This document shows, piece by piece, positions 13,007 through 25,557 of a stretch of DNA of 64,000 nt. Position numbers and translations under genes: made by a program. The first letter of the stretch is position 1. Each line of letters begins with the position of its first letter. The stretch spans positions 21,183,434 to 21,247,433 of the forward strand of contig JAAOOA010000033.1 of the NCBI GenBank assembly GCA_012861695.1. The letters are read 5' to 3'. Source of the stretch: Trematomus loennbergii. Lineage: Eukaryota; Chordata; Actinopteri; Perciformes; Nototheniidae. Below the pieces are notes generated by a model. The model worked only from the letters and a program-made list of their open reading frames with translations, had not been told where the DNA came from and ran no database searches.

Positions 13007-14338
13007 TGAGTCAAAAACATCAGGCAGAGACGGTTTTATAAGCCTTGTTGAAATGCAGCAGTGCAGATGAAGTGGTTCACTTCAGGAAAACAGTGACATC
13101 AGCCATGGCTTCATTGAGCTAATGTTAGACAGACTTAGATTTATGTAAATTACTTTACTACCTTTCTTTTGCTAAATGCTGAATATACAGTAAAATGTTG
13201 CTATTAAAAAAATGCTATAACTCAGCTCTGTCACATGCTCTCTTACTCCACCTGCTGGTTTTAGAAGCAGCTTGATGAAAAAGGAAGAAGACTGTAAGTT
13301 ATTTGGAGTTGACCTTTGATCTTTGTGCCAATGTTTGAAAAAAAACTGCATGGTTTTGTGGCTTCTTTTTCATTTTATTAACATGTCTGTGCTTCTATTA
13401 ATAAGTCGTCAGTTGTGAAATATTAGAACACAAAGATGGGGAAATGAGATGCAGCAAAGCTCACCTCGAGATCGAACCAGGGACTGCAATTTTCCTCTAG
13501 CACTTTTCTAGTCTTAGCGACACTAGACGTGTCCAAGGACACAATGAAATCCAGACTGCAGGGCCCGGAGTTGACCCACCAAACTACTGATTGGTTGATG
13601 ACGTCCGCTATACCTCCTGTGTTTGCTGCATGTCCTTGCAATTGCTCCTGTTCTTCAATGAAATGTTTAGCTGAAATAAAAATATTTTCTTCAAAGGAAT
13701 CTTTCATTTATAGTTATGTCAAAGTAAATGATCAAAATTAATGAACAATATATATATGTGTAAGTGTTCCCTCTGTGGGACGAATAAAGGTATTCTGATT
13801 CTTTTCATTGAACATTTGAATTCTAATTGTTTGAATAACAAATCAAAATATATGTAATGAACACATTTTTGAATTACCATTATGAATATAAATGAATGAC
13901 AGTACACATACTTACTGTCCCTATCAGGACATTCTGATGTGGAATAACAAAAGGAAAGTCATTTTTAAATATGTTAATTAATCAATATTTCGCTATTTTT
14001 TAAAATTCTAATTACATCCAGCCAAATGGAAGGAACGTGATATAAAGATTTTACGCCACACTAAAATAAATACAACATATATAAGTAGAGAAAGAAGAAA
14101 TACATCAAAGATTATAACGCAATGAAAAGTTACATCATCTTTCACAGAACATATTCATGTTAAGACTTTATTAATTAATTACATTTGAGCACTCTAACAG
14201 CATTGTAATGTAAAAGCTTATTTGACAACCCCTAAACAAGGGTTTTAATTTTGAGTTTATAGCACAATTGAATTCTATTGCAATGTATTATCTTTTTGTT
14301 TTTGAGCCTGTTTACATACATGTTGAAGCTGTATTTAA

Positions 14339-14360
14339 CAGACAGACAGACAGACAGACA
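14339..14360 (+). repeat. (ACAG)n microsatellite
   Basis: About five units of ACAG lie just upstream of the capns1 promoter region. Confidence 0.9.
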
Positions 14361-14439
14361 ACACTATAATGAAACGATGTGTCCACCCGTTTGTTTTATT
14401 CACTGAAACCTGAAGCAGAGACGGAAACAACTGCATGCC

Positions 14440-14569
14440 TCCTCGCGCGCACCCATCCTCTCTGACGCGCTGTGCTGGGGGCGTGTCCCGTGTCCGTGCT
14501 GCCAGCTGAGTATTTAGTTAGCCCAACAATATCCTGCTATCAACTTTACAGGGAAGCTGTCTTCTTACG
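14440..14569 (+). promoter_or_regulatory. capns1: Probable capns1 promoter and non-coding first exon
   Basis: A GC-rich patch (CCTCGCGCGC, GGGGGCGTGTCCCG) in AT-rich surroundings is followed by a likely untranslated exon that ends at 14569 before GTAAGG. The next acceptor (TTTACAG, ending 15534) leads into the exon with the capns1 start codon. A leader exon upstream of the ATG is common for calpain small subunit genes. The transcription start is not resolved. Confidence 0.5.
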
Positions 14570-15359
14570 GTAAGGTTAAATATAAACTTCCAGTTTTAAA
14601 TTACCGTTAACCTTCAAACTAATGTGAGATGATACCATTGTTAAACACGCTAATTCCATGTTTTGTTGAATGCTTTGCTGATGCCCTATCTACCATCTAA
14701 ATTAGCTTAATGTTAGTTAGCTCACGGGTAATTATCTAGCGTTAGCATCCTTACAGGCTATCCTAGCTGCGTTCTATCCAAACTTTTAAGAAACAGGTTG
14801 CACGGTTTACCATAACACAATGTTTAAATAGCGAGTGGGTCAGTAATATAAGCAAATGGGCAATGCTCATTTCTAAATGCTAACGCACTTTAACGTTAGC
14901 TCCTTCTTCTGTGGAGTTATGCACGTTAACTTTCGCAATCTGGGTGCGGCAATACAATTCCATAACAGGAAACATTTTAGAAGGGGTAGCGTTAGGGAGT
15001 GTGCCAGTAATAATTACACAGGGATCGCCTGAGGGTAACAAGCTTAACCAGTTCCGCGTTTAAAATCTGTGTTTTTTTTGTAGAGGTTGACATTAACAAT
15101 ATATTATTTAATGTATACTGTGCAGTTTTTGGTATTCCATCTACTCCTGCTTTATGACTCGTTGCCATCATTTCTAATTATTTGATTGTAATTATGCACA
15201 GACATGCATTATTCCATGATCCCCCCCCGTGTTGAATTGTGTATTCATAATTATCCATTTATCTATAAATGTGAACAGTTTTACCTAATTCTATTCATGT
15301 TATCTGATATGTACTGTAACTTACATTCCTTATTTTGAATTCTTATTATCCTTGTGTTG

Positions 15360-15455
15360 TGTGAACTCTTACCTGTCCTATCCTGTGTCTTATTCGCATT
15401 CCTGCTTTAACAACTGAATTCCCCCAGGGGGATCAGTAAAGTTGATCTTATCTTA
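15360..15455 (+). mobile_element. Rex1-like LINE 3' end
   Basis: The short tail reads GAATTCCCCCAGGGGGATCA, then GTAAAGTTGATCTTATCTTA. This is the typical 3' end of Rex1-type fish retrotransposons on the + strand. No coding sequence remains. It sits in the first intron of capns1. Confidence 0.6.
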
Positions 15456-15544
15456 ATAACATTACTTTGCATTGAGCTGACGCTTTCAGCCAAAGTGACA
15501 TACAATTAACTGATGTTGCATTTTGCATTTACAGTTGACAGAAG

Positions 15545-18263
15545 ATGAATTTTGCCAAAAAGTTTCTCAGTGGCGTCATTGATGTTGTCAGGTGAGTATC
15601 TGCACAAAGTCTATCCTGTCCAAGCCAGAAAGAGACTGTTGTAGCTAAATGTGTTTTTCTGTTTTTGAACCCTGTGTTTGTAGCAACATCGACCCAGCCC
15701 AGTTCATCCCCTCTGAACCTGTGAGTGACAGTCTTTACATTACCAGCTCTATGTAGACATCACTGTTCTGCTTACTCTGATTGTAATGGTATCTGTGCCC
15801 CCCCCTGCAGCCTCCCCCCCGCAGGCCTGCTGTGTATGCAGAGCAGCACGAGAACGATGAGGAGAAGCAGTTCCGCCGAGTCTTCCAGCAGCTTGCTGGA
15901 GAAGTGAGTGTTATAAGGGTTACCTGCACTTCTCTTAGCATTTCTGTTGTTTTCTGCAGTTCACACTCAGATATACACAGTAATCAATTAATTGGAGAAG
16001 ACTATCAAAATGTGTGTATGTACAGGTTTCTGCTGCCTTTGTAATTTTGTTTAATATTTGTCATATAGGACATGGAAGTAAGCCCATGTGAGCTGATGAA
16101 CATCATGAACAGAATCATTTCAAAACGTAAGACATGTCATTCAGAGTCCTTCTCCTACAAATCCATTTGTGTATTCCTTGTAGTTCTGTGATTCTGTCAT
16201 TTACAAACGTTATGTGTCTTTATAAGAGATTTACCACATGGTGAATGCATGTTTTTATCCTATTTTAGATGGAGACCTGAAGACGGATGGTTTCAGCATT
16301 GAGTCATGTAGAAGCATGGTGGCCGTCATGGATGTATCCTTTATTTCATAAGTGGGCTTTGTGTGTTCTGTTGACATAGATGGCAGAGTATAAAGGAGAG
16401 ATTCAAGATTTCAAGATGCAAGGCTTTATTGTCATGTGCACAGTAGCTACAGTGTAGATATGGCAATGAACAACTAAAGTCACAGGCTCCTCCAACAATG
16501 TAACATAAATATATAGGACATAAACAAATAAAACAAAAATGTAAAGTAAATGGAATATGATATATAGATAAATAATTTGCAAGATGCAAACAGATGGATG
16601 TTCTTTACAGAGTTCAGGTATGTAATACTCATTACAATGATTAAAATGTTTTTTAAGATTTTCAAATGAAAGCATACACAACCATTTTTCACAGGACCTT
16701 GTTTTTTAAGATTTTGCAAACCTATATAACTAATATAAATTGCAACTAATACGACTATGTAAAGGTGAATAAGTGATCCAAGAGTAAACCTCACCTGCAA
16801 ATATGTAATAGAAAAAAGTTAATATTCTCTCCCTACTGTGAAGTGTATACCACATGAATACACGCCTAGTGCAAATACAGCATGTCCACACGTAGTGCCA
16901 CTGTTTGTCTAAGCTGGAGCCAAAGAAGAAAAACGTGTCTGTTGTCCTTAATGCTGTTTCAGAGTGACAGCACTGGAAAACTCGGCTTTCATGAATTCAA
17001 ACACCTCTGGAACAATGTCAAGAAATGGCAGGCAAGTACAGCAGACCCATTTCATTTGTACTATCCCTTATGTTTCTGCACAGTAACTTTACGGTGAACA
17101 GTGTTGAAACATCTCAAGGAACGGTGAACACATTAGAAACTTGATTTTAAAACAATTTATATACAGTATCAGCTGTTTATTGATCTTAGAACTTTGGCTT
17201 AGGTGGTAGAGTTGTTGTCCACCAACCAGAAGGCTGCTGGTTTGATTCCCCAAACCCTGCAGTCAACATGTTGAAGTGTCCATTTAAAAGCCTCTGAGTG
17301 TGATATGTTTATCGCTCCTGGTGAGCAACTGGCACTTTATATTGTATGAATGTGTTGAATAAATACTTTGAGTGGTTGAAAGACTAGAAAAGAACCGTAT
17401 AAATGCAGACCATATACCTCCATATTGACAGCCATTCAGGTTGTTAGAGAGAAATAATTGTTGGTCAACTGGTCTTGAGGTTGTGAATCAACTTCCTAGG
17501 AATCTTTCATGGCTTATGTGCTCTAAATACTTTTGTACTGTAATTGTTTAGGGCGTGTACAAGTCCTATGACGCAGATGGCTCCGGTGTCATCGGTGCAG
17601 ATGAGTTGCCCAGCGCTTTCACAGCTGCAGGTGAATTTCCAATACCAGTGATAGAAGCCACATGTAAAGCAGTCATCTTGGATGCATTAAGAATGATCAA
17701 AAACCTTTAGATTGACTGTCAACAGTCATGTGGCTGTGCTTGTTTGAAACAGAAAATTATTTGCATAGTCGTTTCATAGGACAGAAACCTATGTAAAGCT
17801 GTTTCAGAATAATAGACAACGTTTCATCTGTTCATCCCTTTCTCAGGCTTCCCCCTCAACGACTACCTGTTCAACATGATCATTCGCAGATACAGCGATG
17901 AAAGTGGGAACATGGATTTTGACAACTACATTGGCTGCCTTGTGAGGCTGGATGCCATGTGCCGTAAGTTTGAAAGAGCAGTCCTTAAATCAATTTATTG
18001 GTTATGCAGCTTTTTCTATATGATAAGAATGATTGACTGAAGATGCCTAACAACTGTTCTGATTCAGGTGCCTTCAAAACCCTGGATAAAGATAACAGTG
18101 GGACAATCAAAGTCAATGTTCAAGAGGTAAACACATTTTAAATTATTTTGACTGGAGTCTACATTTTTTTTTAAAACATTTTATTGTGTTGATGGTAATC
18201 ATTCATTGTTAAAGCCCTTCTCTCTTGTCTTTTCAGTGGCTTCAGTTGACCATGTACTCTTGA
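15545..18263 (+). CDS. capns1: Calpain small regulatory subunit 1
   Basis: Encodes the regulatory subunit that pairs with calpain-1/2 large subunits, binds calcium through five EF-hands (penta-EF) and stabilises the cytosolic protease. Coding exons: 15545-15591, 15684-15720, 15811-15903, 16069-16126, 16269-16333, 16963-17031, 17552-17630, 17847-17963, 18068-18126 and 18237-18263. All phases agree and give about 216 residues. The protein starts MNFAKKFLSGVIDVV and has the short Pro patch PPPPRRP. It contains the family blocks DLKTDGF, MVAVMDSD, IIRRYSDESGNMDFDNYI and LVRLDAM, and it ends EWLQLTMYS. It lacks the long poly-Gly N-terminus of mammalian CAPNS1. The intron after 17031 begins GCAAGT, so it is a GC-AG intron. 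Whether this is the a or b teleost copy cannot be told. Confidence 0.95.
16405..16800 (-). repeat. LINE-derived 3' tail repeat in a capns1 intron
   Basis: The sequence has a TTCAAGATTTCAAGATG start, then GGCTTTATTGTCATGTGCAC, then GGCTCCTCCAACAATG. Related stretches lie at 48090-48400 (GGCTTTAATTGTCTTATGCA and CTCCTCCAACAATG) and 59680-59950 (TTTCAAGATTTCAAGATT and ACGGTGTAGTTATGCAATG). The orientation suggests the minus-strand 3' UTR of a retrotransposon. The family was not assigned. Confidence 0.5.
17193..17412 (+). mobile_element. tRNA-derived SINE
   Basis: An A-box-like GGCTTAGGTGGTAGAG near 17196 and a B-box-like GGTTTGATTCC near 17239 have tRNA-like spacing. Behind them is the tail found in fish SINEs: GAATGTGTTGAATAAATAC, then GACTAGAAAAG and ATAAATGCAGACCAT. 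It lies in a capns1 intron in sense orientation. The head is too diverged to be a working tRNA gene. Confidence 0.65.
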
Positions 18264-20448
18264 GTCCAGATGCCGCTCTCCTGCTTGTTTTATGGAACCA
18301 CTTTTTTTTTTTTTCTACACAGTACAACACATTTTCGCAACCATCCCTACTAACCTGTTTTTTTTTCTCTCATAAAATCCCCTGTGTGCACAGGTGTCCT
18401 TTGAATGTTAATGGAATGCAAGTGTTGTGTTCACTGTTCCATTATACATGCAAAAGACAGAATTTGCCAGTATTTGTATTGTTACAGCAACCGAGAGTTG
18501 GTATTAGTTTTACATAGTGTATGTTATGCTGCGTTCCACTGCGTGCTATGGCTCAACTTGCTCGGTTTTGGTTTTCCATTTTGCTCAGTAATGGATAGTA
18601 CCTGGTTCATGGTATTTCTTTTTATTAGCACCTCAGCCAAGATTCCAAGCGGCGTTAAAATGCTGCAGACCACTTATCTGTCAGGGAGAATCATCAAAGG
18701 TGAATCGTGTCCTTTACAATTGGCATAGTGTAGACGGTCCTCTGTGCGGTTGCTGTTGAAAGGATTGTTGTAGCCGTTCCATACAGTAGGAACGCAGCTT
18801 TAAAAGGATCTGTGACACTCGTTTTGTTTTGAGCCTGTGAAATGCTAAATTGCTGGGATAAAATGGCCTTACATCCTAAACTGTGACTTATTTGCCCATG
18901 TTTTTTGTTTCAACGACCACCTACAAAGACATTTCCATCTTTCCCAGATAATATCCCTCTAAGAACAGTCTGGGTGTGTATAGACTGCTCAATTGGCATC
19001 TTCATCTCTGCTGTTATTTTTTTTCATTTAGTGTTAATATCACTGCATGAAGTTTTGTGAGACAATTTTAAGAAAAAGCTCCAACCAATTTCACCCAGAA
19101 CAGAGGACTACCCGACCCTTCACACTAAGTGAAAACATCTGTGAGGATGTGCAGGGCCTTTAAGTTTGTTATGGCAAACCATAAATCATTCAGAGCTGCA
19201 AAGGACTACTAGCTATGTAAAGATAGTGTGTCGTTTTGTCTACCTGGGCAGAGAATGAGGTCACTCTCCTCTGTGTGTTTTAATCCCAGTGTCTCTGTGC
19301 TTTGTTTACTGAGCTAGTTTCCGCATGCATGCAAGTCTCTGTGTGTTCACTGGCTAGCTAATGTCTGCCGCCGTGCAATGTGCTAACACAGCACTTATAG
19401 CTGATGACACCTCTGCTAACACCTATAATGCCACTTAAAGTTCAAACGGGGAATAAACCTATGTTCAGTTATTGTGGCTGAGTAGGATGGAGCTATTCTG
19501 AGAATCACTTGAGGTCACCAACTCCCATTTACTCATAAAGATCATAGGGTGCAGTTGTCCCTTTCTAATTGTAGCAACAACACAGGAGTGTATAGAAATG
19601 GCTGTCAGTCCAACTGTTTATTAGACCACAATGAAATGATCTTTGTGAAACCAGCCCCAAACCCATTGACAGGAGATTATTGTTCAAAAACAACAATATG
19701 AGACAAAATCAAACAACTTAAGGTTGATATGTGAAGTATGGTACTCTTGCACTGCAGCCTAATTCAAACGGATCAGGGTTTTATAATTTGTACACTCGCA
19801 TATGGGTCAGGGACGCCAGTGTCCTTTACTAATAGTAATTTGTAACAACAACTCAAGAGACAATGTTTTGTTGGGCAATTCATATTTAAAATGTAATGTG
19901 TAATGCTGGTAGTACAACTTGGCCATGGCTTTCTCTATGTTCCACTAACTGTTAGTTATCACTGTACTGTGTACTTATTCAAATTGCCTGCACCAAATAA
20001 TGCCAGCACAATCTGTAAATTGATCATATATCTCTATATATCATGTGTTTATGCCACTAATGCATGCAGCCAATAGCAAAGATGCCAATATTAAATGTTT
20101 TTAACCATGTAGTTAGCCACAGTCATTAAACTGTTATTAATAATGCTTGGTCAAATAAATCCCTGTGCCATATTTGGAATAATGGTATGTTGAATGTGTG
20201 TTATTATTGGTGCACTATTAGCAAATGTTTCGGGATACTTTGAATCATTAGTCAGTCATGTATTGAATGTCATTATGGTTAAATTGGGGATCTGTTCTGG
20301 CCCAGCTGATTGACAGTGACAGTATTTTGAATTGAAAGTTTGACCAAAACAATATTTTTTTTGCTCAATTATTGAGTTAAAGCCTATATTTAGTGTTGAC
20401 AGTTTGCTCAAAGGAGTGCTTCAATGGTGGGCCTGATATTTCGTAGCC
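18264..20448 (+). other. capns1 3' UTR and following non-coding DNA
   Basis: No coding signal. Candidate polyadenylation hexamers AATAAA lie at 19452-19457 and 20154-20159. Poly-T runs near 18300 and 18360 follow the stop. The true transcript end is undetermined. Confidence 0.45.
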
Positions 20449-20960
20449 AGAGGTGGAAGAAGTACTCAGATCTTGTAATTAAGTACAGTACCAGAGTGTA
20501 GGAATACTCTGTTACAAGTAAAAGTTCTGCAATCAAAATGTTACTCAAGTAAAAGTATTCGCATCAAAAGATCAATAGAAGTACTCATTATGCAGATTGG
20601 TCCATTTCAGAATATTATATGATATGTTTTTATTATAATGATGGATCATTAAAGTGTTATCAAAGCTGGTGAAGGTGCATCTAGTTATAATGACTTTGTG
20701 TACTGCAAGGTAGCTTGTGAATTTACTCCAGGTGGAACTAAAGTCTGATTTAAGACTTGATTATATTTCATATCATTAATCCAAATCTGTATAGTATTTT
20801 AAGAAATGTAGTAATACATACTACACTATTTACCTCTGAAATGTAGTGAAAGTACAAAGTAGCAAACATTCGAAATACTCAAGTTAAGTACAAGTCTCTA
20901 AAAATTGTACTTAAGAACAGTACTTTTTGGATTGGAGTACTTAAATAAATGTTCTTAGCT
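20449..20960 (+). mobile_element. hAT-like non-autonomous repeat (GGTGGAAGAAGTACT type)
   Basis: It begins CAGAGGTGGAAGAAGTACTC and carries the typical AAGTAAAAGTTCTGCAATC, then CTCAAGTAAAAGTATT blocks and repeated GTACTTAAG/AAGTACAA motifs. This is a well-known type of interspersed fish repeat. A related copy is at 47243-47530. The right end lacks the expected CCACC terminus, so this copy is probably truncated. Confidence 0.6.
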
Positions 20961-22225
20961 ATGTTTACAATACTATTCGTAGCTATCTATCCATCCAACC
21001 GTAATGTTTTTCTTCCAGGCTTGTAGTCTATCTGATTCCTAAAATGCTTTGAAAGTGTGTTTGAATGTGTGTTTGCGTGCATGTGCGTGTGAATGTGCGT
21101 GTCAAGAAGTCAAGACAGCCTACGTTACCAGAAAAGGCGTGCTCCTTCAAAATAAAAGCATTATGTCACAACGGGAAATGTTTAAGAAACAAAAGTAAGT
21201 GAACTCAATTAGCAAATGTGCTAGATATATCGTTGTTATTGTTAAACTTTACATGTAAAAACACACCTAAACGACATGAACTATATCCATACTAAGATCA
21301 ATGTGTTCATCAATACTTGTTTTAGCCAGCGCCTTTAGTTAGCTATTACCTGAGGGTAACCGGACATCTTTTGAGTAGCGTTAGCTGCATTCTGGCTAGC
21401 TTGACATTAGCTATCTTGAAGATAGGGAAGTTTATCATTACGTTTCTGGACCAAACCCAACTTCTTTGACTTTGGGGTATGTTCACCATCTCAATAACTA
21501 TGTTTGGCATTAAGGTATTCGTCTGGAAGTCAGGAAACGTCAGGTTGTCGCTTTATTAGTCATTTGTGAGTCTTGTGTTGCGTTAGCTAACGTTATCCTG
21601 CTGCAGAGAGAGCTAACCTAGTGTGTGCTATGTGTTATATTAAGTGCAAGTTGCACTATATAAGAGACATTTAATAACCGATACTCGTTCAAAATAATCA
21701 TGGAAATGTGGCAATCAAGGTATTATATGTGTGTAATGCTAACTACGAGTGCTCTTTAGCTAACTAGGCTGTCGCGTTTGTTAAGCGTCGATAGCATCGT
21801 CCATTGTCCATTCACTCTGACGGCTAGCAGACATACATTGTTGTCATCGCGCAGAACTTGCTCCATTTCCTGTTTAACGAAATGAGACCACTTAGACATA
21901 TGTATTCAAGTTCGTTTCAGTAAAAGTGTTGATAATATTAATGTATTATCTATATTGATCAACTCAATACATCGGCACGAACGGTTATTGCTAAGCTGTT
22001 AAGCACGAACAAGTGTAACGCTGTCACTGAGCGATACTACTAACCTTATAAATGCAGGTATAGTTTAAGAATCAATATATTTGTGACACATGAGCACATT
22101 CATATACATCACATAATTAACACTCCCATGCTTTTTGTTGTTAACTGTCATCAGACAGCAGGAGAAGTGGAAGCACAGCAGAGACTACACAGTAGCTGGA
22201 CACCAATTGACACTGTGTGGGGAGG
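20961..22225 (+). other. Non-coding DNA upstream of the Myb/SANT gene
   Basis: Holds GTTAGC/GCTAGC-rich stretches at 21370-21610, common in fish introns and promoters, and presumably the promoter and 5' UTR of the next gene. An acceptor-like TGTCATCAG at about 22154 may begin the exon that holds the start codon, so an upstream non-coding exon is possible. Confidence 0.4.
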
Positions 22226-25200
22226 ATGTCTTCACCAATATTCTACAACCAAGACAGTTTTATTCGCTTCAAGAAAAGAAAAGCTCGCTTCTCTTTCAGT
22301 GAAGTCCACATACTGCTGGACGAAGTGAGGAAGCATCGTATGGTTGTTGTGGGTAAGTGCGTATTTCATTCAGATGAAAGAATAACACTGAGGTCTGAGT
22401 ACCTGGAAAGGAGATGATTGCCTCGTAGCTTGTTAATCAAAAACATTAAACCAAGTAACCAATACAATGGTTAAGTCATATAAAAGTGAACATTACAGTG
22501 AAGCTGTGAGAAATACAATGTTAATGAGATCTGATCACTGACGCAATATCATTTTAAGGCAAGTGCTTGGGTCATTTTGTTTTGTCCCCCAAAGGCAAAT
22601 TCAATCGTGGTGTACCAACAGACATAAAGAAGCGCACATGGGCAGAGATTACTGCTCGTGTCAATGAGATCGGGAGTGCCAACGTGAGATCATCGAGGTC
22701 ATCAAGAAATGGTCCGATCTAAAGTGTGACACGAAGCGGAAAGTGGGTGCCATGCGGTCAGGGACAGTGCCCAACAGAGGCCTCAACTCTCGACTCTCCC
22801 GAGACCTTAATCAGACGGAAAAAATAGTGCTCCAGATTCTGGAGATGGACGAGGAAGACCAGAGCTCCGGAGACTTTGGCCCTCTGGGAGATGACGATGA
22901 TGTGCCAGAGGAGGAAGAAGAAATGGAAGAGGAGGACATTATTGGAATGCAGAGTTCTCCTAATGGCGGGTTGGACGGGGCATCTATGCCCCCACCAATG
23001 TCCTACACAATGAGTAAGTGTCAGAAACAATCATATGTCACTATTTACTCACCTTCAGTTAATTCTAAACATCAGGGAAGTTCATCTATCCATCCATCTT
23101 CTACCTCATATCCGAGTCTGGTCGCGGAGATTACATTACATTACATTGCATTTAGCTGACGCTTTTATCCAAAGCGACTTACAATAAGTGCATTCGACCA
23201 ACAAGATACAAACTTGGAGAAAACAGAATCATATAAGTTTTCATAGAGCTAAAACATTTCAAGTTCTTAGTATATAAGTGCTTTATTAGCAATTCTTTGT
23301 TAGTAATTCTATCTAAGAGATGAGTTTTCAGTCTGCGCCGGAAGATGTGCAAGCTATCTGCTGTCCTGATTTCAATGGGGAGCTCATTCCACCGTGTTTT
23401 TGCTGATGGGAACTTGGGTCCCCCTCGCAGTGCGGGTGCAGCGAGTCGTTTGGCCGATGCAGAGCGGAGTGCACGTGCTGGGGTGTACAGTTTAACCATG
23501 TCCTGGATGTAGGAAGGGCCAGATCCATTCGCAGCATGGTACGCAAGTACCAGTGTCTTGAAGTGGATTCTAGCAGTTACTGGAAGCCAGTGAAGCGAGC
23601 GGAGGAGCAGGTAGTGTGGGAACATTTTGGAAGGTTGAAGACCAGACGAGCCGTGCATTCTGGATGAGCTGCAGAGGTCGGATGGCACAAGCAGGTAGAC
23701 CAGCCAGGAGGGAGTTGCAGTAGTCTAGGCGTGAGATGACGAGAGCCTGGGCCAGAACCTGCGTCGCTTTCTGGGTCAGGTGGGGACGTATCCTCCTGAT
23801 GTTATAAAGCGTGTATCTGCAGCAGCGGGTTGTATCTGCAGCAGCGGGTTGTAGCAGCGATGTTTGCAGTGAAGGACAGTTTGTTATCTAGGGTCACACC
23901 CAGATTCCTTGCAGTCTGAGTCGGGGAAACAGTAGAGGTGCCGATGTTGATTGTTAGGTCAAGAGTGGGACAATCTTTTCCCGGAAGGAAAAGCAGTTCA
24001 GTCTTGTCAAGGTTGAGCTTGAGGTGGTGAGCAGACATCCACTGAGAGATGTCCGCTAGACAAGCAGAGATGCGTGCACGACCTGGGTCTCTGAGTGGGG
24101 AAAGGACAGAATTAATTGGGTGTCGTCAGCGTAGCAGTGGTATGAAAAACCATGCGGGCTAATGACAGATCCGAGCGAGTTTGTGTACAAGGAGAAGAGG
24201 AGGGGACCAAGTACAGAGCCCTGAGGGACCCCTGTAGTTAATTGACAAGGGTCGGACTCGGACCCTCTCCAAGTTACCCTGTAGGTGCGGTCTTTGAGGT
24301 AGGAGGTGAGGATGGAAAGTGCAGAGCTGGAAACTCCCAAGTTCTTGGAGAGTGCGAAGGAGGATCTGATGGTTCACCGTGTCGAATGCAGCAGACAGGT
24401 CCAACAGGATGATGACAGAGGAGAGGGAGGCTGCTTTAGCAGTGTGCAGTTCCTCAGAGACAGCAAGGAGGGCAGTTTCTGTGGAGTGACCTGCCTTGAA
24501 ACCAGACTGGTGCGGATCCAGAAGGTTGTTCTGATGGAGATAACAGGAGAGTTATCAGTTCCAGTAGAGCAAGTTCATATGTCTACATAATCCACACACC
24601 AAATTATTCAGAGCAAATCCACGTCACCCTCTTCTCAAAGGCAAATAGGATGCATTTTCTCACTGGATACAAATATGTGGCATATGGATGACTCATAAAC
24701 TGACACAGACACACAAACAAATTGTTGGAATTTTTAGCCGGCCAGCTAACCAATCAGAGCAGACTGGGCTCTGGTTTCAGACAGAGGGTGAAAAGAGGTG
24801 CTGCAGCACAGGCAGTATGAGAGAAATAAAGAGCTTTTTGAACATTAAAGCATGGAGACATGTCACAGTAGAGGCACAAAATACCAATATGAACCTGAAC
24901 ATGAGTAAAATGGGTCCCCTTAAATAAGTCCCTGTGGAGAAATGCATTCAAACTGTTTCATTAAAATGCTTTGAATGTTGCAGAGGACTCTTCACAAACT
25001 GCCTATGATGTGCAGTATGAGATTCCTGCAACAGAAGGTGAGTTTCTTCTTTGAAGTACAGATTTATGTTTTTTCAGAATAAGAAAACACTGACAAGCCT
25101 TTTCTCTTTACTTCAAGATGTTGACGCTGCATTAGGAGACTCAGATGACGACCAAAGGGAAGATGTGCTTCCTTCCACAAAACCAACAGAGATTCACCAA

Positions 25201-25557
25201 GGAAACAATGGCATCCAAAAACAAGGACAACCTCCGACGTCTTCCGGCCCAGCAGCAGCACCAACAACCCCTACGCTTCCACTGCCAGGTCAGCCCTCGC
25301 AGAACATGAGCGACAACCTGCTACACAATGCATCGCTGAGCCTTGAAGAGCAGCATGCCACCAACATCCTGCTGGAGACGGTTTCACGCTCCCTGGAGCT
25401 TCTGTCCGAGTCGGTGCAGCAGCTGGCAGAGACTCAGCAGGAGTTTGTGCGCGAGTCGCTGCAGCTCCAGAGGGAGACGGTGCAGGTTCTCAGAGACTTT
25501 ACAGGCGGAGCTATTTCTCTTATGCATGACAAACTGAATGGACGGCCAGCATTATAG
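22226..25557 (+). CDS. Myb/SANT-like DNA-binding protein (NAIF1/MYPOP type), frame broken in exon 2
   Basis: Probable nuclear DNA-binding protein of about 347 residues. Exons: 22226-22352, 22595-23013, 24984-25037 and 25118-25557. The N-terminal Myb/SANT-like fold reads KKRKARFSFSEVHILLDEVR, then GVPTDIKKRTWAEITARVN and KKWSDLKCDTKRKVGAMR. An acidic stretch (about residues 100-130), a Pro/Ser/Thr linker and a C-terminal amphipathic helix rich in Leu, Gln and Glu (about 295-335) follow, a layout typical of these proteins. The frame breaks near 22683: one base is missing between Asn and the conserved EIIEVIKKW block. The exon 2/3 junction phase fits only if one base is restored. RKxRFSFxENQILLxEV is the signature of MYPOP, whose human gene neighbours NOVA2, but orthology is unproven. 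Intron 2 carries an antisense LINE and a MITE fragment. Confidence 0.8.
23127..24590 (-). mobile_element. 5'-truncated L2-like LINE, reverse transcriptase remnant
   Basis: Read on the minus strand it keeps reverse transcriptase blocks: DLSAAFDTVNHQILL, GVPQGSVLGPLLFSLY, the catalytic CYADDTQLILSF, and the thumb motif LNLDKTELLF with NLGVTLD. The usual C-terminal LHWLPV...FKTLVLAYHAANG region follows. Several frame shifts separate these blocks. The 3' end is the classic fish L2 tail (AGTCGCTTTGGATAAAAGCG in this orientation), followed by a short ATGTA-type repeat at 23127-23145. The element has no endonuclease or ORF1, so it is a dead 5'-truncated copy inserted antisense in an intron. Confidence 0.85.
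24736..24923 (+). mobile_element. piggyBac-type MITE, family A, copy 2 (5' truncated)
   Basis: Shares the CCAATCAGAGCAGACTGGGC, CTCTGGTTTCAGACAGAGGG and GCATGGAGACATGTCACAGT blocks with the copies at 9.0 and 46.1 kb. It ends TGGGTCCCC followed by TTAA at 24920-24923, the expected target duplication. The left half is missing. Confidence 0.65.

Larger units (their letters stand above)
9464..14338. other. Intergenic DNA between nova and capns1
   Basis: AT-rich non-coding sequence with scattered repeats. One dispersed repeat at 10605-10860 and a palindrome at 12974-13006 are listed separately. Around 13430-13800 there is a possible SINE/LINE tail: a GAACCAGGGACT stretch reading as a B-box on the minus strand, and a GGGACGAATAAAGGTATTCTG tail. 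No gene was recognised. Confidence 0.5.

Noticed and set aside
17196..17249. Possible tRNA gene
   Set aside because: A- and B-box-like motifs are present, but the cloverleaf stems do not form and the 3' tail is SINE-like.
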